26,876 nt of DNA from an uncultured Collinsella sp. GTDB taxonomy: Bacteria; Actinomycetota; Coriobacteriia; Coriobacteriales; Coriobacteriaceae. Location: contig CABQKL010000015.1 of NCBI GenBank assembly GCA_902464645.1, forward strand, positions 1 to 26,876, read 5' to 3'. Each line of letters begins with the position of its first letter. Position 1 is the stretch's first letter. The position numbers and the translations under genes were made by a program. The notes below the pieces were generated by a model that searched no databases, was not told the DNA's origin, and saw only the letters and a program-made list of their open reading frames with translations. Of this stretch, positions 20,569 to 26,876 are shown piece by piece.

Positions 20569-21915
20569 CTATGCCTTCTCGACGGGATCGACGGACAGGA
20601 CAATTTCGCTAGCACCAAGGTCGAGTGCGCGCTGAATCACCTTTGCTGGCAGCGGGAAGCTTTCCATTACGCTCGGCTTAAACGCGCGGACCTTGCCGGC
20701 GAACAGTTCCTCGCCGTCGGCCAAGACCCTCACGCGGGCGGCGTCGACGGGTCGGCGCACGCGGAAGTTGAGCTTGGTGAGCGCCACAGCCGCAATGCGC
20801 CCCGGCAGCGCGTATCCCGCAATGCCGGCAGGGGAGACGGTGAGCTCGCAGTCCGGAACGGCGCCTGCGCCGGTCCCCAGCGCGTACGCCGCTGCAGCTG
20901 CGCCAGCTCTCTCGGACTCACACGTCACGTTGTCGGCCAGGTCGTGCACGTGCAGCACGTTGCCGCAGGCAAAGATGCCCGGCACGCCCGTCTGCAGGCT
21001 CTGATCCACCACGGCGCCGCGCGTGCGTGGGTCAAGCTCCACGCTTGCGGCAACCGAAAGCTCGTTCTCGGGAATCAAGCCCACCGAAAGCAGCAGCGTG
21101 TCGCACGGAACAATGCGCTCGGTCCCCGGAATGGGCGCCAGGCAGTCGTCTACTTGGCTCACCTCGACGGCTTCCACGCGGTCGTGCCCGATCACGCGCG
21201 TGACTGTGGTAGACAGATGCAGCGGAATGCCAAAGTCGTCCAGGCAGTTCTTGACGTTGCGGCGCAGACCGTTGGCGTACGGCATGAGCTCGTACACGCC
21301 CTCGACCGAAATCCCCTCGAGCGTGCAGCGACGTGCCATGATCAGCCCGATATCGCCCGAACCCAAAATGACGGCGCGCGAGCCGGGTTTGAGGTTCTCG
21401 ATATTGATGTATCGCTGCGCCAGACCCGCCGTAAACACGCCGGCGGGTCGACTGCCGGGGATTTTGATCTCGCCGCGCGTGCGCTCGCGGCAACCCATGG
21501 CAAGGACGACTGCGCGTCCGGTGAGCTGCAAGATGCCGGCAGGGCTCATGAGCGTGACGGTATGGACCGCGGTGTCTTCCGCAGGCTCGCCTGAATCAAT
21601 CCCAATCACCATGCTGTCCAGGAACAGCGCAATGTCGGTTGCGTGCACCTGGTCGATAAAGCGCTGCGCGTACTCGGGACCGGTGAGCTCCTGTTTAAAG
21701 TGCGACAGGCCAAAGCCGGGGTGGATGCACTGGCGGAGGATGCCGCCCAGGTGCTGCTCGCGCTCCACGATGGCCACGCGTGCGCCTGTCTTATGCGCGG
21801 CCAGCGCGGCCGCCATGCCGGCAGGTCCGCCGCCGATAACGACCACGTCGAAGGCTTGCGTTTGTACGGCTTCGACGACGCTGCAATCATTAGCGCTCGA
21901 TGTGAATTCCGCCAT
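20569..21915 (-). CDS. NAD(P)/FAD-dependent oxidoreductase of a GlpA/DUF1667 operon
   Basis: This 448-residue flavoprotein has an FAD-binding loop GGGPAG (28-33), a second nucleotide loop ILGSGDIGL at about residue 190, and the C-terminal GIFACGNVLHVHDLADNV found in this subfamily. MGCRERTRGEIKIPGSRPAG is a further family segment. It probably takes electrons from the GlpA-like partner and reduces NAD(P)+ or another carrier. The start ATG lies one base after the stop of the GlpA-like gene (TAGGATG), and the stop is 3 bases before the DUF1667 start, so the three are made in a coupled way. The exact substrate pair is unknown. Confidence 0.88.
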   Translation of the reverse strand: MAEFTSSANDCSVVEAVQTQAFDVVVIGGGPAGMAAALAAHKTGARVAIVEREQHLGGILRQCIHPGFGLSHFKQELTGPEYAQRFIDQVHATDIALFLDSMVIGIDSGEPAEDTAVHTVTLMSPAGILQLTGRAVVLAMGCRERTRGEIKIPGSRPAGVFTAGLAQRYINIENLKPGSRAVILGSGDIGLIMARRCTLEGISVEGVYELMPYANGLRRNVKNCLDDFGIPLHLSTTVTRVIGHDRVEAVEVSQVDDCLAPIPGTERIVPCDTLLLSVGLIPENELSVAASVELDPRTRGAVVDQSLQTGVPGIFACGNVLHVHDLADNVTCESERAGAAAAAYALGTGAGAVPDCELTVSPAGIAGYALPGRIAAVALTKLNFRVRRPVDAARVRVLADGEELFAGKVRAFKPSVMESFPLPAKVIQRALDLGASEIVLSVDPVEKA

Positions 21916-21916
21916 C

Positions 21917-23371
21917 CTAGCGCACCCCCTTCAAAGGTCCCTCGACCAGCCAGGAGCCGGCGTCCTCCAGTAATACCTCGCTAGGGTCGCAGCCCAACTC
22001 GCGGGCAAGAATCGCCACCACGCGGCTCTGGCAAAAGCCGCTCTGGCACCGGCCCATGCCGGCACGACAGCGGCGCTTGACGCCCTCGACCGAAACTGCA
22101 CCCGGGCGGCGCCGAATCGCGGCCACAATTTCGGCCTCGGGCACCGTCTCACAGCGGCAGACAATCTGTCCCCACGCGGGGTCGGACTCGATGAGCTCCT
22201 CCTTGCGCGCCAGCGGTGCGCGGTCAAAGTCGTCCGGTGCGTGGCGAATTGGGTTCCAGTCCGCCCGCTCGCGCAGTTCCACGCCCGCCTCACGCATCAC
22301 AAGCTCCATACGCTCGGCAATGGCCGGCGCGCTCGCCACACCCGGCGACTGAATGCCCGCCGCCTGGAACAGCCCCGGCACCACGGCCGACTGTCCAATA
22401 AAGAAGTCGTTCGTTCCCTGAATGACCGGACGCCCGCCGGCAAATGCGCGAACCACGCGGCGCGTATCCAGATCGGGCACCAGCTTGCGCGCGCCGGTCA
22501 GCAGCGCGCTCACATCGCTCGTATAGGTCTGCGTGTCGCCCGGCTCGCGCACGGCGGCCGTTGCAGTAATCACGGTGTTGCCGTGCACGGTACCCGTGAC
22601 GATAACGCCCTTCGATATCGGCGTCGGCACGGGGTAGAGCGGCATGAGCGTGCGTGGCTCCTTGTCCAGCACCACGATGTTGCCCTGACGCCAGACCATC
22701 TGGAACTCCTTGGCGCCGGCCATATGTGAGATGTCGGCGGCTCCGTTGCCCGCGGCGTTGATCAAGTAGCGGCAGCGCACGTTGCCAGCGGGGGTCGCCA
22801 GCGTAAAGCGCGCGTCATCGCCCGAGCCCGCGACTTCAATCACTTCCACCGGCGCGGGCCGTATAAACGTCACCCCGTTGGCCACGGCGTTCTCTAGCGC
22901 GGCGATGGCAACCTCAAACGGGTCGACAAACCCTGTCGAGGGGCACCACAACGCGCACGTCGCCTTAGCACTCGCGCGCGGCTCCAGCGCGTGGATGCGC
23001 TCGGGGCCGACAATCGACAGCTCGGGCACGCCGTTGGCAAGGCCATTCTGGCGCAGCTTCTCCAGGTGCGCGCGGTCTTCGTCGTTAAACCCCAGCACCA
23101 TCGACCCGGTGCGGCGGAATAAAAAGCCGAGTTCCTGAGACCATGTGCCATATAGCTCACAACCACGGGCGTTGACCTGCGCCTTTACGGTGCCTGGCGC
23201 CGGATCGTAGCCTGCGTGCACCAGGCCGCCGTTGGCCTTTGAAGCCCCCAGCGCGATATCGTTTACTGCCTCGACCACGCAAATGGACAGGTCAAACCGC
23301 GCGAGCTGCCGCGCGATGGCGCATCCGGTGATGCCCGCGCCGACAATCGCGATATCAAACGTTTCTGTCAC
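21917..23371 (-). CDS. FAD-dependent oxidoreductase, GlpA-like (DAO domain plus BFD-like [2Fe-2S] domain)
   Basis: The 484-residue protein has an N-terminal FAD loop IVGAGITGCAIARQL (9-23) and the DAO fold to about residue 385, with ASKANGGLVHAGYDP resembling glycerol-3-phosphate or 2-hydroxyglutarate oxidases. The C-terminal part is a BFD-like [2Fe-2S] domain: C405 and C407 (VCRCE) and C435, C442 and C447 (CRAGMGRCQSGFC). This matches anaerobic GlpA in layout, but GlpA is usually longer. The substrate may be glycerol-3-phosphate or another 2-hydroxy acid; the sequence alone does not decide. The start is GTG at 23371-23369, with GGGAGG 4 bases upstream. It is first in the operon with the oxidoreductase and DUF1667 genes. 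Confidence 0.85.
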   Translation of the reverse strand: MTETFDIAIVGAGITGCAIARQLARFDLSICVVEAVNDIALGASKANGGLVHAGYDPAPGTVKAQVNARGCELYGTWSQELGFLFRRTGSMVLGFNDEDRAHLEKLRQNGLANGVPELSIVGPERIHALEPRASAKATCALWCPSTGFVDPFEVAIAALENAVANGVTFIRPAPVEVIEVAGSGDDARFTLATPAGNVRCRYLINAAGNGAADISHMAGAKEFQMVWRQGNIVVLDKEPRTLMPLYPVPTPISKGVIVTGTVHGNTVITATAAVREPGDTQTYTSDVSALLTGARKLVPDLDTRRVVRAFAGGRPVIQGTNDFFIGQSAVVPGLFQAAGIQSPGVASAPAIAERMELVMREAGVELRERADWNPIRHAPDDFDRAPLARKEELIESDPAWGQIVCRCETVPEAEIVAAIRRRPGAVSVEGVKRRCRAGMGRCQSGFCQSRVVAILARELGCDPSEVLLEDAGSWLVEGPLKGVR

Positions 23372-23540
23372 AGTGCCTCCCAGACGAGTTGACAGGCCGT
23401 CAATAAGACTATCCTACGGTTCGCACACCCCCAGTGCGGCGGCAATGCGGCGAACAGCCCCGCAACACTCGCCAACGGCAGACGAGGGGAGACCCGGCAA
23501 CGCCGACAAGCTCGTCTGAAGACAACTACGGCAACCGTTC
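23372..23540. other. Upstream region of the redox operon, no gene seen
   Basis: This is the left part of a 406-bp divergent gap. It must hold the minus-strand promoter; TAGGATAGT on the minus strand (about 23410-23418) is a weak -10 candidate. CAGACGAG occurs at 23381-23388 and 23479-23486, and its complement CTCGTCTG at 23511-23518, so alternative hairpins are possible. No gene was recognised. Confidence 0.4.
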
Positions 23541-23678
23541 GTCTCGATCTGTAACAATTAGATGAGGATTTGGGTTCCAGATGTTACAGATTGAGACGTT
23601 TGCCAGGCGGCCCCTCTGTTTATCTCGATCTGTAACATCTAGACCCGGATTCCGCTCCTAACTGTTACAGATTGAGAT
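23541..23678. repeat. Two tandem 81-bp hairpin units (GATCTGTAACA family)
   Basis: Unit A has GTCTCGATCTGTAACA (23541-23556) with TGTTACAGATTGAGAC (23582-23597). Unit B has ATCTCGATCTGTAACA (23622-23637) with TGTTACAGATTGAGAT (23663-23678). The outermost pair changes from G-C to A-T between units, a compensated change. The loops share TAGA, GGATT and TCC. Both arms recur at exactly 81 bp. They lie between the divergent redox operon and the zinc-ribbon gene. Confidence 0.88.
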
Positions 23679-23736
23679 GTTTGTGTCCGCGCCAGCCCCG
23701 TACCCAGCCGTAGTCCCATATAAACAAACCCCGTGG

Positions 23737-23742
23737 TAAACT
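23737..23742 (+). promoter_or_regulatory. Possible -10 element of the zinc-ribbon gene
   Basis: TAAACT preceded by GG lies 35 bases before the start codon. TTAATATT at 23754-23761 is an alternative. No clear -35 box was found. Confidence 0.3.
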
Positions 23743-23777
23743 TGACCGGACTGTTAATATTCCGAAAGGTACCCGTA

Positions 23778-24209
23778 ATGTCCAAGTACATCTCCGAGCT
23801 CATGTCGCCGCAGCTTATGGGCGTCATCTATGCCTTTGTTGGCTTTATCGTCGCCCTGTATGTGCTGTCGGTCGTATATGTGTTCATCGACGCTCGCCGC
23901 CGCGGCGCCAGCGCCTACGTGGCATGGGGCATCATCGCCCTCATCCCGTTTGTGGGCCTCATCGCCTACCTGGTTCTACGTCCGCACTCCTACGCGTCCG
24001 ACCGCGAGGAGCAGGAGCTGGACATGGCCCTGCGCGAGCGCCAGCTTGCCCAGTACGGCACCTGCCCGCAGTGCGGCGCGCCCATCGAGAAGGACTTCGT
24101 CGTCTGCCCGGTGTGCGATACCCAGGTTCGCAATGTCTGCCCCAGCTGTCATCGCCCGCTCGATGCGCACTGGAAGGTCTGCCCCTACTGCCGAACTCGC
24201 ATCCAGTAA
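23778..24209 (+). CDS. Membrane protein with two N-terminal helices and C-terminal double zinc ribbon
   Basis: This is a 143-residue protein of unknown function. Residues about 11-35 (LMGVIYAFVGFIVALYVL onward) and 43-63 (AWGIIALIPFVGLIAYLVL) are membrane helices joined by a short basic loop DARRRG. A charged linker (EEQELDMALRERQLAQ) leads to four CxxC pairs: CPQC, CPVC, CPSC and CPYC, making two zinc ribbons that should face the cytoplasm. The N-terminal part resembles the two-helix cardiolipin-synthase N-terminal domain found in many small proteins. ATG 23778 has AAAGG 8 bases upstream. It stands alone; no functional hint comes from its neighbours. Confidence 0.85.
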   Translation: MSKYISELMSPQLMGVIYAFVGFIVALYVLSVVYVFIDARRRGASAYVAWGIIALIPFVGLIAYLVLRPHSYASDREEQELDMALRERQLAQYGTCPQCGAPIEKDFVVCPVCDTQVRNVCPSCHRPLDAHWKVCPYCRTRIQ

Positions 24210-24304
24210 CGCATCCATCGCCGGGCTGGCCGCAAGTCACGGGCGCGCCGCAAGCCACGCGCGCCCCACACCCCGCCCCACACGATGAAGCATGCGTAGA
24301 AAAT

Positions 24305-24335
24305 CGCCCGCCGTGCCATTAAGGTGCGGCGGGCG
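24305..24335 (+). terminator. GC-rich hairpin before thrS, possible terminator
   Basis: CGCCCGCCG (24305-24313) and CGGCGGGCG (24327-24335) form a perfect 9-bp stem. Only CTTGT follows, part of the thrS -35 box. It may end the zinc-ribbon transcript. Confidence 0.55.
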
Positions 24336-24336
24336 C

Positions 24337-24364
24337 TTGTATACCAAGGCAACCTGCCTATAAT
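24337..24364 (+). promoter_or_regulatory. thrS promoter
   Basis: TTGTAT (24337-24342) and TATAAT (24359-24364) with a 16-base spacer are a good sigma-70-type promoter. Transcription would start near 24371, leaving a leader of about 63 bases. Confidence 0.75.
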
Positions 24365-24365
24365 G

Positions 24366-24405
24366 ATGCAAGTTAAAACGCCGAGCGCATCGCACGCACT
24401 TGCAT
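24366..24405 (+). promoter_or_regulatory. thrS leader inverted repeat
   Basis: ATGCAAGT (24366-24373) and ACTTGCAT (24398-24405) are perfect complements at the expected transcription start and leader, with GAGAGGAG just after. It could be an operator or an RNA stem near the ribosome site. No T-box consensus is present. Confidence 0.4.
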
Positions 24406-24433
24406 TAGGCATCCGAGAGGAGAAAACATACCC

Positions 24434-26197
24434 ATGAAGGCACTCTACAATGACGGTTCGGTGGCCGAGCTCCCGCAGGACGAGGTCACGCACGTCATCC
24501 GCCACTCCGCCGCGCACATCATGGCGCAGGCCATCAAGCGCCTCTATCCCGAGGCCGACTTTGCCTACGGCCCCGCGACCGACAACGGCTTCTACTACGA
24601 CGTCGACCTGCCCGAGGGCGTTAAGATCAGCGAGGACGACTTCCCCGCGATCGAGGCCGAGATGAAAAAGATCGTCAAGGAGAACCTCAAGTTCACCGTC
24701 TTCGAGAAGCCCCGCGCCGAGGCCATTGCCCTTATGGAGGAGCGCGGCGAGAAGTACAAGGTTGAGCACATCGGCGACCTGGACGACGACGCCCGCATCA
24801 CCTTCTACCAGCAGGGCGACTACATCGATATGTGCGTCGGCCCCCACATCTGCTATACCAAGGCGCTGAAGGCCTTTAAGCTCACCGGCGTCTCGGGCGC
24901 CTACTGGAAGGGCGACAAGGACAACAAGATGCTCACCCGCATCAACGGCGTCGCCTTTGCCACTAAGGAAGAGCTCGACGAGCACATGCACATGCTGGAG
25001 GAGGCCAAGAAGCGCGATCACCGCAAGATCGGCCGCGAGATGGACCTCTTTATGATGCGCGACGAGGCTCCCGGCTTCCCGTTCTTCCTGCCCAACGGCA
25101 TGATCCTTAAGAACACGCTGCTGGACTACTGGCGCGAGATCCACCACAAGGCCGGCTACGTGGAGATCTCCACGCCGCTCATCATGAACAAGCAGCTGTG
25201 GAAGACTTCGGGCCACTGGGACCACTACAAGGACAATATGTACTCCACCGTCATCGACGACGAAGAGTACTGCATTAAGCCCATGAACTGCCCGGGCGGC
25301 GTGCTGGTGTACGCCTCCAAGCCGCACTCCTATCGCGAGCTGCCCATTCGTGCCGGTGAGATTGGCCTGGTGCATCGCCACGAGCTGCGCGGCGCCCTGC
25401 ACGGCCTGTTCCGCGTGCGCTGCTTTAACCAGGACGACGCCCACCTGTTTGTTCGTCCCGACCAGCTGACCGACGAGATCGTGGGCGTGGTCAACCTCAT
25501 CGACTCCGTGTACCAGAAGTTTGGCTTTAAGTACCACGTTGAGCTTTCCACCCGCCCCGAGGACTCCATGGGCTCCGACGAGGACTGGGCGCGCGCCGAG
25601 GAGGGCCTGCGCACCGCTCTGGAGCAGCTGGGCATGGACTACGAGGTCAACGAGGGCGACGGCGCCTTCTACGGCCCCAAGATCGACTTCCACCTGGAGG
25701 ACTCGCTCGGTCGTACCTGGCAGTGCGGCACCGTCCAGCTCGACTTCCAGATGCCGCTCAACTTTGACCTGGAGTACGTGGACGCCGACGGCACCAAGAA
25801 GCGCCCCATCATGCTGCACCGTGTATGCTTTGGCTCCATTGAGCGTTTCATCGGAATTCTGATTGAGCACTTTGCGGGCAAGTTCCCCACTTGGTTGGCC
25901 CCCGTGCAGGTCAAGGCGCTTCCCGTCTCTGAGAAGAGCCGCGACTACGCTCATGAGGTATGCGCCAAGCTGGAGGAGGCCGGCATTCGCGTGGTCTGCG
26001 ACGACCGCGACGAGAAGATCGGCTACAAGATCCGCGAGGCCCGCAGCATCGACCGCGTGCCCTACATGCTCATCCTGGGCGAGAAGGAGGTCGAGGCCGG
26101 CAACATTTCCGTCCGCGATCGCTCCAACGAAACCGTTCAGATGAGCGTTGACGAGTTTGTTGCCAAGGTGACCGAGGAGATCAAGACCCGCGCCTAA
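24434..26197 (+). CDS. thrS: Threonine--tRNA ligase lacking the TGS domain
   Basis: ThrRS charges tRNA-Thr. The 587-residue protein has the editing domain with HSAAH (H24, H28) and CVGPH (C134, H138), then the class II core with zinc ligands C286 (MNCPGG), H337 (QDDAH) and H462 (LHRVCFG), and the C-terminal anticodon-binding domain from about 485. The usual ~60-residue N-terminal TGS domain is missing: the first residues, MKALYNDGSVAELPQDEV, lead straight into the editing domain. The start ATG is preceded by GAGAGGAG at 10-17 bases; no upstream in-frame start gives a TGS domain. Tandem terminators follow. Confidence 0.96.
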   Translation: MKALYNDGSVAELPQDEVTHVIRHSAAHIMAQAIKRLYPEADFAYGPATDNGFYYDVDLPEGVKISEDDFPAIEAEMKKIVKENLKFTVFEKPRAEAIALMEERGEKYKVEHIGDLDDDARITFYQQGDYIDMCVGPHICYTKALKAFKLTGVSGAYWKGDKDNKMLTRINGVAFATKEELDEHMHMLEEAKKRDHRKIGREMDLFMMRDEAPGFPFFLPNGMILKNTLLDYWREIHHKAGYVEISTPLIMNKQLWKTSGHWDHYKDNMYSTVIDDEEYCIKPMNCPGGVLVYASKPHSYRELPIRAGEIGLVHRHELRGALHGLFRVRCFNQDDAHLFVRPDQLTDEIVGVVNLIDSVYQKFGFKYHVELSTRPEDSMGSDEDWARAEEGLRTALEQLGMDYEVNEGDGAFYGPKIDFHLEDSLGRTWQCGTVQLDFQMPLNFDLEYVDADGTKKRPIMLHRVCFGSIERFIGILIEHFAGKFPTWLAPVQVKALPVSEKSRDYAHEVCAKLEEAGIRVVCDDRDEKIGYKIREARSIDRVPYMLILGEKEVEAGNISVRDRSNETVQMSVDEFVAKVTEEIKTRA

Positions 26198-26220
26198 GGC
26201 AAGCTTCACAACAATTAACA

Positions 26221-26256
26221 AAGGCGACCGTCCACACAGGGCGGTCGCCTTTTTTC
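26221..26256 (+). terminator. Rho-independent terminator of thrS
   Basis: AAGGCGACCG (26221-26230) pairs with CGGTCGCCTT (26242-26251), followed by TTTTTC. It is the first of two terminators in tandem. Confidence 0.93.
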
Positions 26257-26270
26257 TTACCAAAATAAGA

Positions 26271-26297
26271 AAAGCCGCTGGTTGAGCGGCTTTTTTT
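26271..26297 (+). terminator. Second rho-independent terminator after thrS
   Basis: AAAGCCGCT (26271-26279) and AGCGGCTTT (26285-26293) form a perfect 9-bp stem with loop GGTTG, followed by TTTT. It insulates the downstream promoter element from thrS; the complementary A-rich flank may let it work in both directions. Confidence 0.88.
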
Positions 26298-26303
26298 GTT
26301 GCA

Positions 26304-26437
26304 CAAAAAGGTACAGGTTTTTGTAGAGGGGTATGGAGATATATCTACCGGCAGGACATTTTGCGTAATCTGGGCAATCGCTGATTAATTGCTCGTATAA
26401 TTGCCTATGTCGAAAGATACAAAAACCTGTACTTTTG
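26304..26437. repeat. Inverted repeats flanking a promoter, candidate invertible element
   Basis: GTACAGGTTTTTGTA (26311-26325) and TACAAAAACCTGTAC (26418-26432) are perfect 15-bp inverted repeats, extended outward by CAAAA-type flanks. They enclose 92 bp that contain TATAAT. The segment lies between the thrS terminators and a NusG-like antiterminator gene. Arm length, spacing and context match DNA-inversion promoter switches. No recombinase gene is in the window. The rest of the 327-bp gap 26198-26524 holds the two thrS terminators and a leader hairpin. Confidence 0.65.
26396..26401 (+). promoter_or_regulatory. -10 box of the promoter inside the inverted repeats
   Basis: TATAAT points toward the NusG-like gene in the present orientation; the start would be near 26408. 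No good -35 box was found, suggesting activator dependence. GGCAAT (26373-26378) and ATTGCC (26400-26405) form an inverted repeat around it that might be an operator. Confidence 0.5.
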
Positions 26438-26502
26438 CGACTGCGCCTAGCTGCGAGCGAGAAGCCTGTTCTAAACGCCCCTGCATTTGCGTGCGTCGCA
26501 AA
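26434..26502 (+). promoter_or_regulatory. Leader hairpin of the NusG-like gene
   Basis: TTTGCGAC (26434-26441) and GTCGCAAA (26495-26502) are perfect complements in the expected 5' leader, with further GC pairing inside. The ribosome site AGAGGGGGGCGAG follows. An RNA target for the encoded antiterminator is possible but unproven. Confidence 0.4.
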
Positions 26503-26524
26503 GCCAAAAGAGGGGGGCGAGAAC

Positions 26525-26876
26525 ATGGAACAGACAGCACGGCGCCAAGAGCGGCTGCCGGGCGCATTTAACGGCGCCACCACCAACAGCCAACGCGGCC
26601 GCGTCCGCTGGTATCTGGTTCACACCCCCAATGGAAAAGAGCGCGAGACCTGCGAAAAGGTTCGCTGCATTATCCCGCACAACCTGATGCAGGACGCTTT
26701 TGTGATGCAAAAGGAGTTCTGGTTTAAGCGGGACGGCGCCTGGTCTCTCCAAACCAAACCTATGTACAAGGAATACTTCTTCGTCGCCACGCACGATGCC
26801 GCCGCGCTCGATAGGGCTCTAGCCCAGTTGAGCTTTGGCTGTCGCATCGCCGGCAGTAGGGAGCGGGCGTACATGC
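26525..26876 (+). CDS. NusG/LoaP-like transcription antiterminator, N-terminal part (cut by window end)
   Basis: The frame is open from ATG 26525 to the window end (117 codons). After a ~28-residue basic N-terminal tail, the NGN domain begins with RWYLVHTPNGKERETCEKV (28-46); KEFWFKRDGAWSLQTKPMY then KEYFFVAT match the NusG-family core that contacts RNA polymerase. Such specialised NusG paralogues (LoaP, UpxY, RfaH types) usually head long operons for polysaccharide or secondary-metabolite synthesis and prevent their early termination. The start is preceded by a strong GGGGGG-containing ribosome site. It is distinct from housekeeping NusG by its tail and by the promoter context. What it controls lies beyond the window. 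Confidence 0.8.
   Translation, partial: MEQTARRQERLPGAFNGATTNSQRGRVRWYLVHTPNGKERETCEKVRCIIPHNLMQDAFVMQKEFWFKRDGAWSLQTKPMYKEYFFVATHDAAALDRALAQLSFGCRIAGSRERAYM

Noticed and set aside
20296..21594. 432-codon plus-strand open frame opposite the redox operon
   Set aside because: It spans the junction of two clear minus-strand genes and its product is Arg/His/Ala-rich without a domain.
24185..26263. Long minus-strand open frame opposite thrS
   Set aside because: It mirrors the thrS frame, runs through the thrS promoter and terminator, and has no recognisable domain.

Overview
The window is a high-GC, gene-dense bacterial chromosome segment. Protein sequence style, the tig-clpP-clpX-valS-folC order and the selenium locus point to the class Coriobacteriia (Actinomycetota), most likely a gut Collinsella. 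This is a judgement from the proteins; no search was run.

Layout. Bases 1-3972 are a selenium/molybdenum block: the 3' end of selA, selB overlapping it by 4 bp, an unusual tRNA-Sec gene (selC, 2677-2773) with its own terminator, a MobA-like nucleotidyltransferase and a cysteine-rich DUF3343 protein. A glutamate dehydrogenase (4224-5579) follows, then a two-gene molybdenum hydroxylase (5822-9555: FAD subunit, then a fused [2Fe-2S]/molybdopterin subunit). Next come tRNA-Leu(UAG) and the protein quality-control genes tig, clpP and clpX, then valS and folC. On the minus strand lie an M24 aminopeptidase and a three-gene redox operon (GlpA-like FAD/BFD protein, NAD(P)/FAD oxidoreductase, DUF1667). 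On the plus strand again are a small membrane zinc-ribbon protein, thrS (without a TGS domain), tandem terminators and the start of a NusG/LoaP-like antiterminator gene cut by the window end.

How the genes fit together. SelA, SelB and tRNA-Sec form the selenocysteine insertion machinery. MobA-like protein, DUF3343 and the molybdenum hydroxylase next door fit a selenium-dependent molybdenum hydroxylase module, although no in-frame UGA selenocysteine codon was recognised here. Tig, ClpP and ClpX handle nascent-chain folding and proteolysis.

The least expected content is intergenic. At least five families of palindromic elements occupy almost every gap: five copies of an AGTTGCGGTG palindrome; two nested palindromes around valS and two around the aminopeptidase gene, each pair sharing a conserved core but having unrelated (yet internally complementary) arms; a three-unit 62-bp hairpin array; and a two-unit 81-bp hairpin array. 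In front of the NusG-like gene a TATAAT promoter lies between inverted repeats (26311-26325 and 26418-26432), the layout of a phase-variable invertible promoter like those before NusG-like genes of Bacteroides capsule loci.
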